Of a stretch of 64,000 bases of DNA, positions 1 to 8,339 are shown in pieces. Numbering within the stretch: the stretch's first letter is position 1; each line of letters opens with the position of its first letter. The notes below the pieces were generated by a model. The model saw nothing but the letters and a program-made list of their open reading frames with translations. It was not told the origin of the DNA and made no database searches. Source of the DNA: Microbacterium capsulatum (lineage in GTDB: Bacteria > Actinomycetota > Actinomycetes > Actinomycetales > Microbacteriaceae); assembly GCF_030865425.1 (NCBI RefSeq), contig NZ_JAVFCB010000004.1:248001-312000 (forward strand), read 5' to 3'. The translations under genes and the position numbers were made by a program.

Positions 1-1
1 C

Positions 2-364
2 GAGGTGCTGAGAGTGCGCCAGGCCGACTTCGTCATGGCCTCCCGGGCGCTCGGCAAGTCCCGGTTCGGCACGATGATCGGGCACGTCATCCCGAATGCG
101 ATCGCGCCGCTGCTGGTCGTGACCACGCTGAGCCTCGCGGGCGCGATCGTCGCGGAGGCGACGCTCTCGTTCCTCGGCGTCGGGCTCGGCAGTGACACGA
201 TGAGCTGGGGCAACGACATCAGCCAGGCTCAGGGATCTCTGCGCGTGGCGCCGATGGCGCTCATCTACCCGTCGATCGCGCTGACCGTCACGGTGCTCGC
301 GTTCATCATGCTGGGCGAGCTCGTGCGAGACGCCCTCGACCCGAGGGCGAGGGCGCGCCGATGA
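2..364 (+). CDS. Peptide/nickel-type ABC transporter permease, C-terminal part (DppC/OppC family)
   Basis: This is the last ~121 codons of an inner-membrane permease of the DppC/OppC family; the 5' end lies before the window. The visible part holds the cytoplasmic EAA loop that docks on the ATPase (ASRALGKSRFG...HVIPN) and two membrane segments (around LLVVTTLSLAGAIVAE and ALTVTVLAFIMLGELV). The end DALDPRAR is typical of the family. Its stop codon overlaps the ATG of the ATPase gene (ATGA at 361-364), so the two are translationally coupled. Substrate is probably oligopeptides or dipeptides, by family only; the binding protein and partner permease must lie upstream. Confidence 0.9.
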   Translation, partial: EVLRVRQADFVMASRALGKSRFGTMIGHVIPNAIAPLLVVTTLSLAGAIVAEATLSFLGVGLGSDTMSWGNDISQAQGSLRVAPMALIYPSIALTVTVLAFIMLGELVRDALDPRARARR

Positions 365-2034
365 GTGCCAAGACCGACACCCCGCTGCTGCGGATCCGCG
401 ATCTCAAGGTCGCGTTCGACACCCAGAAGGGCTCGCGGGAGGTGCTGCACGGCGTCGACGTCGAGCTCTACGCCGGTGAGACCCTCGCCATCGTGGGCGA
501 GTCCGGTTCGGGCAAGTCCACGACGGCTTCCGCGATCATCGGGCTGCTGCCCGGCACGGGTCACGTGACCGGCGGCAGCATCATGCTCGACGGCAAGGAG
601 CTCACCGACCTGACCACGGGTCAGATGGAGCGCCTGCGCGGACGGGACATCGGCTACGTGCCGCAGGACCCGATGTCGAACCTCAACCCGGTCTGGTCCA
701 TCGGCTTCCAGGTGAAGGAGGCGATCCGTGCGAACGGGCTCGCCACCGGGCGCAAGGAGATCGAGGCGCGGGCCGTCGAGGTGCTGCAGCAGGCGGGCCT
801 CGCGGACGCCGCCAAGCGACTGCACCAGTACCCGCACCAGTTCTCCGGCGGCATGCGCCAGCGCGCCCTGATCGGCATCGGCCTCGCGGCCGATCCGAAG
901 CTGCTCATCGCGGACGAGCCCACCTCGGCGCTCGACGTGACCGTGCAGCGCGTGATCCTCGACCACCTGGCGAAGCTCACGCAGGAGAAGGGCACCTCGG
1001 TGCTGCTGATCACGCACGACCTGGGCCTCGCGGCCGAGCGCGCCGAGAAGATCATCGTCATGCAGAACGGCGAGATCGTCGAGGCGGGCCCGAGCCGGGA
1101 GATCCTGGAGAACCCGCTGCACCCGTACACGAAGAAGCTGGTCGCCGCGGCGCCCAGCATCGCGTCGCAGCGGATCCAGGCGGTCGCCGAGAAGCGCGGC
1201 ATCGAGACGAGCGAGGACATCGCGAACATCCCGCCGGCGATCAGCGTGCGCGACCTGACCAAGGACTACAGGATCCGTCAGGGCTCGTTCCGCAGCGTGC
1301 CGTTCCGGGCCGTGGACGCCGTGTCGTTCGACATCCCGAAGGGCAAGACCCTGGCGCTCGTGGGCGAGTCGGGTTCCGGCAAGTCGACCGTCGCCAAGAT
1401 GGTGCTGAAGCTCGAGCAGCCCACCTCCGGGGTGATCGAGATCGACGGCGCCGACGTGTCGAAGCTCTCCGGCCGCGACACGATGGCCCTCCGCCGGCGC
1501 ATGCAGCCCGTGTTCCAGGACCCGTACGGATCCATGGATCCGCTGCGCAACATCGGCAACACGATCGCGGAGCCGCTGGACATCCACAGCGTCGGAGACC
1601 AGGCCTCGCGCCGCGCCCGCGTGCTCGAGCTGCTCGACCAGGTCTCGCTGCCGCGGGAGCTGGCGACGCGCTACCCGAACGAGCTGTCCGGCGGACAGCG
1701 GCAGCGCGTGGCGATCGCCCGCGCGCTGGCGCTCAAGCCCGACATCGTCGTGCTCGACGAGGCGGTCTCGGCCCTGGACGTGCTCGTGCAGGACCAGATC
1801 CTCAAGCTCCTCGCGGAGCTGCAGAGCGAGCTCGACCTGACCTACCTGTTCATCACGCACGACCTCGCGGTCGTGCGCGTCGCGGCCGACCTGGTCTGCG
1901 TGATGGAGAAGGGCAAGCTCGTCGAGCAGGGCACGGTCGACGAGATCTTCGCCAACCCGCAGCAGGAGTACACGGATCGTCTGCTGCAGGCGATCCCGGG
2001 TGCCTCGATCGCCCTGGGCGGTCGCAGCGCGTGA
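361..2034 (+). CDS. Peptide ABC transporter ATP-binding protein, fused DppD-DppF type
   Basis: A 557-residue protein with two complete ABC ATPase domains in one chain, as is common in Actinobacteria, where DppD and DppF are fused. Domain 1 has Walker A GESGSGKS at about residues 46-53, signature FSGGMRQR near 161 and Walker B LLIADEP near 181. Domain 2 has a second GESGSGKS near 334, signature LSGGQRQR near 442 and a Walker B ending DEAVSALD instead of the usual DEPTSALD. The oligopeptide-type extension after domain 1 (HPYTKKLVAAAPS) supports a peptide or nickel importer. It energises the permease encoded just upstream (ATGA overlap), and its own end overlaps the next gene (GTGA at 2031-2034). 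Confidence 0.95.
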   Translation: MSAKTDTPLLRIRDLKVAFDTQKGSREVLHGVDVELYAGETLAIVGESGSGKSTTASAIIGLLPGTGHVTGGSIMLDGKELTDLTTGQMERLRGRDIGYVPQDPMSNLNPVWSIGFQVKEAIRANGLATGRKEIEARAVEVLQQAGLADAAKRLHQYPHQFSGGMRQRALIGIGLAADPKLLIADEPTSALDVTVQRVILDHLAKLTQEKGTSVLLITHDLGLAAERAEKIIVMQNGEIVEAGPSREILENPLHPYTKKLVAAAPSIASQRIQAVAEKRGIETSEDIANIPPAISVRDLTKDYRIRQGSFRSVPFRAVDAVSFDIPKGKTLALVGESGSGKSTVAKMVLKLEQPTSGVIEIDGADVSKLSGRDTMALRRRMQPVFQDPYGSMDPLRNIGNTIAEPLDIHSVGDQASRRARVLELLDQVSLPRELATRYPNELSGGQRQRVAIARALALKPDIVVLDEAVSALDVLVQDQILKLLAELQSELDLTYLFITHDLAVVRVAADLVCVMEKGKLVEQGTVDEIFANPQQEYTDRLLQAIPGASIALGGRSA

Positions 2035-2615
2035 GTTCTCCGGAGCTTGGCCCCGTGGGCGTGCGGACGTACCGCTCGTCCACGGGGATCGCGACGCTGG
2101 TGATCTGCAGCGCGGTGTCGGTGTTCCTGCTCGTCGACGCGGTGAACCGCGGCAGCTTCGGGCTCATGCTCCTGTACGCGCCCTGGATCCTGCTCGTGCT
2201 GTGGCTGATCTACGAGATCAGCGTGGCCTCGATGGTCCGCGTCGACGACGACGGCGTGGTGGTGCAGAACCTGCTCCGCCGCACCACGTTCGGCTGGCGC
2301 CGGGTCGCCGACATGGACCTGCGCTGGCAGCTCGACTTCCAGCTCGACGACGGCAGGAAGCTGTCCTGCTGGGGCGGCCCCGGCCGCGCCCAGTCCCCGC
2401 GGCCCGGCCGCAAGGGGGAGGACCCGAAGGTGCCGCAGAGCCTGCGCGCGCTCACCGAGATCAGCGACCGCCGTGATCTCGCGGCCGCTCGCGAGGAGTT
2501 CGCGCCCGGGGAGGGCGTGGACGCCCCGATCCGGCGGACGTGGGACTGGCGCGCCGCGTTCGCGATCGTCGTGATCGTGGTCTGGGCGGGCATCGCGATC
2601 GCCGTCACCCGCTGA
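2031..2615 (+). CDS. PH-like (bPH) domain membrane protein
   Basis: A 194-residue protein starting at a GTG that overlaps the ATPase stop (GTGA). It has two hydrophobic segments in the first 65 residues (IATLVICSAVSVFLLV and LMLLYAPWILLVLWLI), then a beta-rich stretch (VRVDDDGVVVQNLLRRTTFGWRRVADMDLRW) typical of the bacterial PH fold found in small actinobacterial membrane proteins, and a C-terminal membrane helix (AAFAIVVIVVWAGIAIAV). The function is unknown. Position after the ABC genes looks like read-through rather than a functional link. A strong hairpin terminator follows at once. Confidence 0.7.
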   Translation: MSSPELGPVGVRTYRSSTGIATLVICSAVSVFLLVDAVNRGSFGLMLLYAPWILLVLWLIYEISVASMVRVDDDGVVVQNLLRRTTFGWRRVADMDLRWQLDFQLDDGRKLSCWGGPGRAQSPRPGRKGEDPKVPQSLRALTEISDRRDLAAAREEFAPGEGVDAPIRRTWDWRAAFAIVVIVVWAGIAIAVTR

Positions 2616-2625
2616 GCCCTTTCCC

Positions 2626-2664
2626 GAACGCCCCGGCCCGTCTCCCGACGGCGCCGGGGCGTTC
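2626..2664 (+). terminator. Intrinsic terminator after the ABC/PH operon
   Basis: A perfect 11-bp stem, GAACGCCCCGG paired with CCGGGGCGTTC, separated by 17 nt. It starts 10 nt after the stop at 2615. There is no clear U tract, as is usual in high-GC Actinobacteria. Confidence 0.75.
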
Positions 2665-2683
2665 CGCGTCCCTCGGCTCTTCC

Positions 2684-2756
2684 TGACCGCGAGACCGAAA
2701 CTGCATCGCGAGACCGCATCTGATTTCGTCGGTCTCGCGTCGTGGCTTCGGTCTCG
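2684..2756 (+). repeat. Palindromic intergenic repeat, left copy
   Basis: A 73-bp element with a nested hairpin: inner stem CGCGAGACCG (2707-2716) with CGGTCTCGCG (2730-2739), outer stem CGAGACCGAA (2690-2699) with TTCGGTCTCG (2747-2756). A second copy in the same orientation lies at 3841-3913; by eye about 57 of 73 positions match, with the stem arms best conserved. The two copies bracket the AbiEi-like gene. Confidence 0.75.
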
Positions 2757-2782
2757 TTGTCACGCTCGTTCGCCGCTCGGGA

Positions 2783-3742
2783 TCAGGCGAGATCACGGAG
2801 CGTCGCAAGCACTGCCGTGTCGTTGCGGTGCGGACGGGGGACACCGGCATGGGACAGGATCCCGGTCAGCAGACGAGGCTGCCGGATCTCCGTCCAGCCC
2901 CAGCGGAACAGGCCGGACGACTGCCTTCGCAGACGCGATTCGCGCTGCTTCTCCTGCATGATGGCATCGGCAGCAGCGTCCGGGGTGTCGTCATACTTCA
3001 CACGTCCGTCGGCTTCGCCGATCAGCTGCCGGCTCGGCCAGAAGAAGTCCGCCCGATCTGCGAAACCTTCGAAGCGGAACGTGACCTGCAATTCCGGTAG
3101 CTCGAATCCGGCGAGTTCGATCACACCGAGGCTCAGCGACTCCAGGACGCTCTCCGGCACTCCGGTCGCGCGGGCCAAGGCCCAGCGGGCGTTCCGGCGG
3201 CCGCGCGACGACTCGCGGCATTCATTGATCGCGCGGAGCTGCTCCGGGTTCGGATGCGGCGTGCGACGCAGCAAGGCGTCCGCATAGGCGAGGCCCTCGA
3301 TCGGCGGCACGGAGCGCACGACGTCCACGATCGTGTCCGGGACCGAGGTGAGCAGGATCCCGTCGACCTCTTCGACTTCTCGCTCGGCTCCACCCGTGTG
3401 GATCCGGACCGCCCCCGCCGCGCGGCTGGACCCCCGCAGTTCCAGGACGTGCACGTTCTCGTCAGCACGGCCGAGGTAGACGCCGCGGAGCGCCGCGGCC
3501 GACACCCCGCAGAACACCGCGTTCGGATTGCGCAGCGCGACGGCGTGGACTCGGGCGAGGTATCGGTCCCAGGTCGGCAGCCCCCGCCAGTCCGTCGTGG
3601 GCGTGTACACCCCTGGCAGCACCCGGGTGAGCTCTCCCCGTCGCCAGGCCCGATTCAGCAGACTCGCGGAGTTCGCGGCACCGGTCCGGAGCAGAACGGC
3701 CGGCGCGGGGTGAAGGCCGGATGCGAGGCGTGTGGTCGGCAT
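2783..3742 (-). CDS. AbiEi-type N-terminal domain protein with DUF559-like C-terminus
   Basis: A 319-residue protein of a kind abundant in Microbacteriaceae. The N-terminal third looks like the AbiEi antitoxin/winged-helix region (LLNRAWRRGELTRVLPGVYTP), and the C-terminal third like the DUF559/Vsr-related nuclease fold (RADFFWPSRQLIGEADGRVKYDD, with an acidic residue followed by E-x-D-G-R-x-K). No AbiEii toxin gene is adjacent, so a classic type IV toxin-antitoxin pair is not shown. It stands alone, with copies of a hairpin repeat on both sides, which suggests it moves or is copied as a unit. Domain names are from memory; the activity is not established. Confidence 0.7.
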   Translation of the reverse strand: MPTTRLASGLHPAPAVLLRTGAANSASLLNRAWRRGELTRVLPGVYTPTTDWRGLPTWDRYLARVHAVALRNPNAVFCGVSAAALRGVYLGRADENVHVLELRGSSRAAGAVRIHTGGAEREVEEVDGILLTSVPDTIVDVVRSVPPIEGLAYADALLRRTPHPNPEQLRAINECRESSRGRRNARWALARATGVPESVLESLSLGVIELAGFELPELQVTFRFEGFADRADFFWPSRQLIGEADGRVKYDDTPDAAADAIMQEKQRESRLRRQSSGLFRWGWTEIRQPRLLTGILSHAGVPRPHRNDTAVLATLRDLA

Positions 3743-3840
3743 GGCCCCGATCCTCGCCCCGCGGATCGGCCCCTGCGCCTACTGCCACGAATCCCGTGCA
3801 CCGTCCGTCGTCTCTCGCGCCTGTGCAGGACCAACGCCCA

Positions 3841-3913
3841 TGACCGCGAAACCGAAACGGCGTCGCGAGACCATGCGCGAAATCGTCGGTCTCGAGCCGC
3901 AGGTTCGGTCTCG
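3841..3913 (+). repeat. Palindromic intergenic repeat, right copy
   Basis: Second copy of the 73-bp element at 2684-2756, same orientation and same length. The inner arms CGCGAGACC and CGGTCTCG and the outer TTCGGTCTCG are kept, while the loop and linker bases differ. It lies in the 211-bp gap between the divergent 5' end of the AbiEi-like gene and the 3' end of the CPBP gene; nothing else is evident in that gap. Confidence 0.75.
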
Positions 3914-3953
3914 CGGCCAAAACCCGGTCCGGGCCGGGGCGGGGGTGACGCGG

Positions 3954-4766
3954 TCAGTGCCCGGCGACGCCGAACAGTCCTGGCCAGAGCGGGAAGACCA
4001 GGGGGTAGCCCACGAAGGCCGCGGCGTCGATGAGGAAATGGGCGACGAGGAACGGCAGCAGGCGGCCGCTGCGCAGGAACAGGAAGCCGAACAGCAGGCC
4101 CATGCCGAGATTGCCGACGAAAGCGCCGGGGCCCTGGTACAGGTGATAGGTCGCGCGCAGCGCCGAGGTCGTCAGGACGATCGTCCACGGGCCCCAGCCG
4201 AGCTGACGCAGCCGCACGAACAGGTAGCCGAGCACGACGAACTCCTCCTGCACGGCCGCGCGGGCGGCGGACAGCAGGAGCATCGGCATCGTCCACCAGT
4301 AGTGGCTCTGCGCACCCGGATCCACCGCCACGAACAGCCCGAGCAGCCGTCCGGCGATGTAGAGCGCGAGACCGGGGATCCCGATCGCGAGCACCAGACC
4401 CGCACCCCAGCCCGCGTCGCGCCAGATCCGCGTGCCGTCGAGGCCCAGCGCGCCGAGGTGCGGCCCGGACGAACGCCAGAGCAGGAAGCACACGAGCAGC
4501 ACGGGCACGACCGAGAAGCCGACCCCGAGCAGCTGATAGACGAAGTCGAACACCTCGCGGCGGGACTGCGCCGGGTTCAGCGCCGCGGTCTGATCGGCGA
4601 GCGGCGTGCTGACGGTCAGCCGGTCCAGCAGCTGCACGATCGCGTACACCGCGGACTGGCCGAGCCCCAGCGCCAGCACGATCGCGATCTCCCCGCCGAT
4701 CCTGGCCCGGGAGAGGGGCGCCCCGAGGGCGACGTCCGGCGGGTCCAGCGGCAGGGCGATCCTCAT
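3954..4766 (-). CDS. CPBP family intramembrane metalloprotease
   Basis: A 270-residue multi-pass membrane protein of the CPBP (CAAX protease and bacteriocin-processing, type II) family. Motif 1 is the glutamate pair in VQEEFVVLGYLFVRLRQLG, motif 2 the histidine in ATYHLYQG, and motif 3 the histidine/aspartate in VAHFLIDAAAF; together these make the metal site of the family. The usual arginine of EExxxR is replaced here by leucine, a variant I have seen in actinobacterial members. Roughly seven hydrophobic helices are visible. The substrate is unknown. A TACGCT hexamer lies 6 nt before the ATG, suggesting a leaderless mRNA. Confidence 0.85.
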   Translation of the reverse strand: MRIALPLDPPDVALGAPLSRARIGGEIAIVLALGLGQSAVYAIVQLLDRLTVSTPLADQTAALNPAQSRREVFDFVYQLLGVGFSVVPVLLVCFLLWRSSGPHLGALGLDGTRIWRDAGWGAGLVLAIGIPGLALYIAGRLLGLFVAVDPGAQSHYWWTMPMLLLSAARAAVQEEFVVLGYLFVRLRQLGWGPWTIVLTTSALRATYHLYQGPGAFVGNLGMGLLFGFLFLRSGRLLPFLVAHFLIDAAAFVGYPLVFPLWPGLFGVAGH

Positions 4767-4772
4767 GCGAAG

Positions 4773-4778
4773 AGCGTA
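4773..4778 (-). promoter_or_regulatory. -10 element, leaderless CPBP gene
   Basis: On the minus strand TACGCT, then 6 nt, then the ATG at 4766. The start of transcription would coincide with the start codon. No convincing -35. Confidence 0.5.
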
Positions 4779-4842
4779 CGGCCCGGCGGCGCTGGATCCG
4801 GTGCGGATCCGACCCCGCAGAAGCGGAACAGGTGCGATGTTG

Positions 4843-4848
4843 TATCCT
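4843..4848 (+). promoter_or_regulatory. Candidate -10 of typA
   Basis: TATCCT in the 131-bp divergent gap, 49 nt before the typA ATG at 4898. This would give a leader of about 45 nt holding the AGGA ribosome-binding site at 4885-4888. No clear -35. Confidence 0.35.
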
Positions 4849-4897
4849 GAAGAGTCCGGAATCCCGGGCGAACCCCACCTGCATAGGACACACCTTC

Positions 4898-6808
4898 ATG
4901 GCGCACGCCCTCCGCTCCGATCTCCGCAACGTCGCCATCGTCGCGCACGTCGACCACGGCAAGACCACGCTCGTCGACGCCATGCTCCGTCAGACCGGCT
5001 CGTTCGGCGAGCACGCGCACGTCGAAGAGCGCGCGATGGACTCGAACGACCTCGAGCGCGAGAAGGGCATCACGATCCTCGCCAAGAACACGGCGATCAC
5101 CTACAGCGGCAAGCACACCGAGACCCCGGTCACGATCAACGTGATCGACACCCCGGGCCACGCCGACTTCGGCGGTGAGGTCGAGCGCGGCCTGTCCATG
5201 GTCGACGGCGTCGTGCTGCTCGTCGACGCGAGCGAGGGCCCGCTGCCGCAGACCCGCTTCGTGCTGCGCAAGGCGCTCGAGGCGAAGCTGCCGGTGATCC
5301 TGCTGGTGAACAAGACGGACCGTCCCGACGCCCGCATCGCCGAGGTCGAGGAGGAGGCCCACGACCTGCTGCTGGGTCTCGCGTCCGACCTCGTCGACGA
5401 CGTGCCGGACCTCGACGTCGACGCCCTGCTCGACGTGCCGGTCGTGTACGCCTCGGGCCGCGCCGGCGCCGCCTCGCGCACCCGCCCCGCGAACGGCGAC
5501 CTGCCGGACAACGAGGACCTCGAGCCGCTGTTCGAGGCGATCCTCGAGCACGTCCCGGCCCCGCACTACGACGACGAGGCCCCGCTGCAGGCGTGGGTCA
5601 CCAACCTCGACTCCAGCCCGTTCCTCGGCCGCCTCGCGCTGCTGCGCGTCTTCAACGGCACGCTGAAGAAGGGCCAGACGGTCGCCTGGGTGCGCCACGA
5701 CGGCTCTCACACCAACGCCCGCATCACCGAGCTGCTGAAGACGAAGGCGCTCGAGCGCTACCCGGCCGAGTCCGCGGGCCCCGGTGACATCGTCGCGATC
5801 GCCGGCATCGAGGAGATCACGATCGGCGAGACCATCGCGGATCCCGAGGACGTCCGTCCGCTGCCGGCCATCACGGTCGACGACCCGGCGATCTCGATGA
5901 CCATCGGCACGAACACCTCGCCGCTCGTCGGCAAGGTCAAGGGCCACAAGCTCACCGCCCGGATGGTGAAGGACCGCCTCGACCGCGAGCTCATCGGAAA
6001 CGTGTCGCTCAAGGTCGTCGAGATCGGCCGCCCCGACGCGTGGGAGGTGCAGGGCCGCGGCGAGCTGGCCCTCGCGATCCTCGTCGAGAACATGCGCCGC
6101 GAGGGCTTCGAGCTCACCGTCGGCAAGCCCCAGGTGGTCACGAAGAAGGTCGACGGCAAGACCCACGAGCCGTTCGAGCACCTCACGATCGACGCCCCCG
6201 AGGAGTACCTCGGCGCGATCACCCAGCTGCTCGCGACCCGCAAGGGCCGGATGGAGGGCATGACCAACCACGGCACCGGCTGGGTGCGCATGGAGTTCGT
6301 CGTCCCGTCGCGCGGCCTCATCGGCTTCCGCACCGAGTTCCTCACCACCACCCGCGGCACCGGCATCGCGAACGCGATCTCGCACGGCTACGAGCCCTGG
6401 GCCGGGCAGATCGTGACCCGTCAGAACGGATCCATCGTGGCCGACCGCTCCGGCGTCGTCACCCCGTTCGCGATCATCGCCCTGCAGGAGCGCATGTCCT
6501 TCTTCGTGCAGCCCACGCAGGAGGTCTACGAGGGCATGGTCATCGGCGAGAACTCGCGCAGCGACGACATGGACGTGAACATCACCAAGGAGAAGAAGCT
6601 CACCAACATGCGCTCCTCCACGGCCGACACGTTCGAGTCGATGACCCCGCCGCGCACCCTCTCCCTCGAGGAGAGCCTCGAGTTCGCCCGCGACGACGAA
6701 TGCGTCGAGGTCACCCCGGAGACCGTGCGGATCCGCAAGGTCATCCTGGACGCCACGATCCGCGGCCGCGAGGCCTCGCGCCTGAAGCGCCAGGACGCGA
6801 ACGCCTGA
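4898..6808 (+). CDS. typA: Translational GTPase TypA/BipA
   Basis: A 636-residue ribosome-associated GTPase of the EF-G-like TypA/BipA family, involved in ribosome assembly and stress or cold adaptation. G1 is AHVDHGKT at residues 16-23, G3 is [15 protein letters not shown] and G4 NKTDR; EF-Tu domain 2, EF-G domain III/V and the BipA-specific C-terminal domain follow (the [11 protein letters not shown] segment is characteristic). Length fits the family. An upstream in-frame ATG exists at 4832, but the one at 4898 has an AGGA ribosome-binding site 9 nt before it and begins exactly where the conserved N-terminus starts. The gene stands alone. Confidence 0.96.
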   Translation: MAHALRSDLRNVAIVAHVDHGKTTLVDAMLRQTGSFGEHAHVEERAMDSNDLEREKGITILAKNTAITYSGKHTETPVTINVIDTPGHADFGGEVERGLSMVDGVVLLVDASEGPLPQTRFVLRKALEAKLPVILLVNKTDRPDARIAEVEEEAHDLLLGLASDLVDDVPDLDVDALLDVPVVYASGRAGAASRTRPANGDLPDNEDLEPLFEAILEHVPAPHYDDEAPLQAWVTNLDSSPFLGRLALLRVFNGTLKKGQTVAWVRHDGSHTNARITELLKTKALERYPAESAGPGDIVAIAGIEEITIGETIADPEDVRPLPAITVDDPAISMTIGTNTSPLVGKVKGHKLTARMVKDRLDRELIGNVSLKVVEIGRPDAWEVQGRGELALAILVENMRREGFELTVGKPQVVTKKVDGKTHEPFEHLTIDAPEEYLGAITQLLATRKGRMEGMTNHGTGWVRMEFVVPSRGLIGFRTEFLTTTRGTGIANAISHGYEPWAGQIVTRQNGSIVADRSGVVTPFAIIALQERMSFFVQPTQEVYEGMVIGENSRSDDMDVNITKEKKLTNMRSSTADTFESMTPPRTLSLEESLEFARDDECVEVTPETVRIRKVILDATIRGREASRLKRQDANA

Positions 6809-6827
6809 CCCGGACGCCGTCCTGCAT

Positions 6828-6906
6828 CGAGGCCCCCTCCCGTCGTCGTCGCCCCCTCGGAGCGACGTCGCGGTGAGGGGGCCTCGGTGATGTGAGGGGG
6901 CCTCGA
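6828..6906. repeat. GAGGGGGCCTCG-containing repeat, likely bidirectional terminator
   Basis: Between the convergent ends of typA and the XRE gene. GAGGCCCCCTC at the left can pair with either of two GAGGGGGCCTC copies at the right, which are direct repeats separated by about 7 nt. A closely similar element occurs at 31982-32054, also between convergent genes. Either a shared terminator type or a dispersed REP-like element. Confidence 0.6.
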
Positions 6907-6942
6907 TGTCTTCGCCGCGCTGTCTTCGCGGCGCGCGCCCGG

Positions 6943-7491
6943 TCAGCGCAGCTCGGAGATGAGCACCGCGGACGTGCCCGGGACCTCGGCCTCGAACACG
7001 TGCGGGGCGTCGCCCGGATAGGAGATGTAGTCGCCCGGGTGAAGCTGCTCCGGAGTCTCGGAGGGGCCGATCCGGGCGCGGCCGCTGATCAGCACGACGT
7101 GCTCGGTCGTGCCGGCGTGGTGGGGGAGGGAGCGTCGCGGCTCGCCGGGCTCGGCCTGGATGATGTAGATGTCGCGCCGTGCTCCGGGCGGGCATGCCGC
7201 CACGAGGGTCGCGACATAGGGCGCCGCGGCGGACGGGACGCCGGCGTGCGCGTCGGCGCGGATGAGGGTCGGCACGTTCGCGCGCTCCTCGACGAAGGCC
7301 GCGAACGGCAGCCCCAGCGCGTCGGCGATCGCCCAGAGGGTCTCCACGCTCGGGCCGGTGGATCCGCTCTCCAGCTGCGACACGGTGGCCTTGGAGACCC
7401 CGGCGCGACGGGCCAGCTCGGACACCGAGAGACCGGCCGCCTCGCGCTCGCGTCGGAGGGAGCGGGAGATGCGCTCGCGGAGATCATCCAT
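6943..7491 (-). CDS. XRE family transcriptional regulator with C-terminal cupin domain
   Basis: A 182-residue DNA-binding protein. Residues ~8-62 form an XRE helix-turn-helix (LSVSELARRAGVSKATVSQLESG), and residues ~95-182 form a small cupin sensor (HHAGTTEHVVLISGRARIG...LHPGDYISYPGDAPHVFEA). This architecture usually controls an adjacent transporter or metabolic gene. It is divergent from azlCD with only 56 bp between start codons, so it most likely regulates azlCD and itself, binding the palindrome at 7507-7516. The inducer would be a small metabolite, perhaps an amino acid, but that is inference. Confidence 0.9.
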   Translation of the reverse strand: MDDLRERISRSLRREREAAGLSVSELARRAGVSKATVSQLESGSTGPSVETLWAIADALGLPFAAFVEERANVPTLIRADAHAGVPSAAAPYVATLVAACPPGARRDIYIIQAEPGEPRRSLPHHAGTTEHVVLISGRARIGPSETPEQLHPGDYISYPGDAPHVFEAEVPGTSAVLISELR

Positions 7492-7506
7492 ACGGTCAGT
7501 ATCCCA

Positions 7507-7516
7507 AACGATCGTT
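7507..7516. promoter_or_regulatory. Candidate operator of the XRE-cupin regulator
   Basis: Perfect 10-bp palindrome AACGATCGTT in the 56-bp gap between the divergent regulator and azlC. A related half site (AACGAT) recurs at about 7573 inside the start of azlC. Placement fits repression of both genes. Confidence 0.4.
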
Positions 7517-7547
7517 CATCTTGACAGACGAATCGGAGGTGTTCAGA

Positions 7548-8339
7548 ATGATAGTCATGCGTTCAGTAGAGCGAACGATGGATCCCGGCGAGGTCGACGT
7601 CGCCGCCGAGGTCCGCGCGGTCCGGCGCGAGGCCATAGGCGTGGTGCTCGCGAGCAGCGCGTACGGCATCTCGTTCGGCGCCCTCGCCGTCGTCAGCGGC
7701 TTCGACGTCTGGCAGACCTGCGTCCTCAGCCTGCTCATGTTCACCGGCGGCTCGCAGTTCGCCTTCATCGGCGTGATCGCGGCGGGCGGACTCGCGGCCG
7801 CCCCGGCGGCGATCGCGTCCGCGGTGCTCCTGGGCGTGCGCAACCTCGCCTACGGCATCAGGATGGCGCCGGTGATCGGGCGCACCCCGCTCCGGCGGCT
7901 CGCCGCCGTGCAGATCACGATCGACGAGACGACCGCCGTCTCGCTGGCGCAGCGATCCCCGCGCGCCCGCACGGTCGGCTTCTGGTTCACCGGGATCGGG
8001 CTGTTCGTCGGCTGGAACCTGGCCACGCTGCTCGGCGCCCTGCTCGGCGACGTGCTGGGGGACCCCAAGGCCTACGGCCTGGACGCGGCCGCCGCCGCGG
8101 CGTTCATCGCGCTGCTGTGGCCGCGGCTGCGGTCCCGCCAGGCGATCGCGGTCGGGATCGCGGCCGCCGCCGTGGCGACCGTGCTCACACCGGTCCTGAT
8201 CCCGGGGCTCCCGGTGCTCGTGGCCGCGCTGGTCGCGGTCGTCGTCGGCTGGTTCAACTGGCTTGCGCCGCGGGAGGGCGCCGCAGCCGCGACACCGGCC
8301 GCCGGGGTGCGGGCCGCGGCGGAGGAGGGATCCGGATGA
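7548..8339 (+). CDS. azlC: AzlC family branched-chain amino acid exporter, large subunit
   Basis: A 263-residue membrane protein of the AzlC (LIV-E) family, which pairs with AzlD to export branched-chain amino acids or their analogues. The conserved N-terminal block (ASSAYGISFGALAVVSGFDVWQTC...FTGGSQFAF) and several hydrophobic helices are present. I chose ATG 7548 because GGAGG at 7535-7539 lies 8 nt before it; an upstream in-frame TTG at 7521 lacks such a site. The C-terminal ~20 residues are Ala-rich and look non-conserved. The stop overlaps the azlD start (ATGA). Likely controlled by the divergent XRE-cupin regulator. Confidence 0.9.
   Translation: MIVMRSVERTMDPGEVDVAAEVRAVRREAIGVVLASSAYGISFGALAVVSGFDVWQTCVLSLLMFTGGSQFAFIGVIAAGGLAAAPAAIASAVLLGVRNLAYGIRMAPVIGRTPLRRLAAVQITIDETTAVSLAQRSPRARTVGFWFTGIGLFVGWNLATLLGALLGDVLGDPKAYGLDAAAAAAFIALLWPRLRSRQAIAVGIAAAAVATVLTPVLIPGLPVLVAALVAVVVGWFNWLAPREGAAAATPAAGVRAAAEEGSG

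Noticed and set aside
265..1860. 531-residue minus-strand open frame
   Set aside because: Antisense to the fused ABC ATPase, whose domains are complete; composition is the His/Leu/Glu/Arg/Asp-rich pattern produced by reading high-GC genes backwards.
2783..3742. Complete type IV toxin-antitoxin system
   Set aside because: No AbiEii nucleotidyltransferase toxin gene adjacent on either side.
4832..4897. Upstream ATG of typA
   Set aside because: The extra 22 residues are not conserved-looking, lack a ribosome site, and the candidate -10 (4843-4848) lies inside them.
4763..7195. 810-residue minus-strand open frame
   Set aside because: Antisense shadow of typA with no domain; starts within the XRE gene.
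7521..7550. TTG 7521 as azlC start, or TTGACA at 7521 as its -35
   Set aside because: ATG 7548 has a perfect GGAGG 8 nt before it; a -35 at 7521 would put the -10 over or after that ribosome site.
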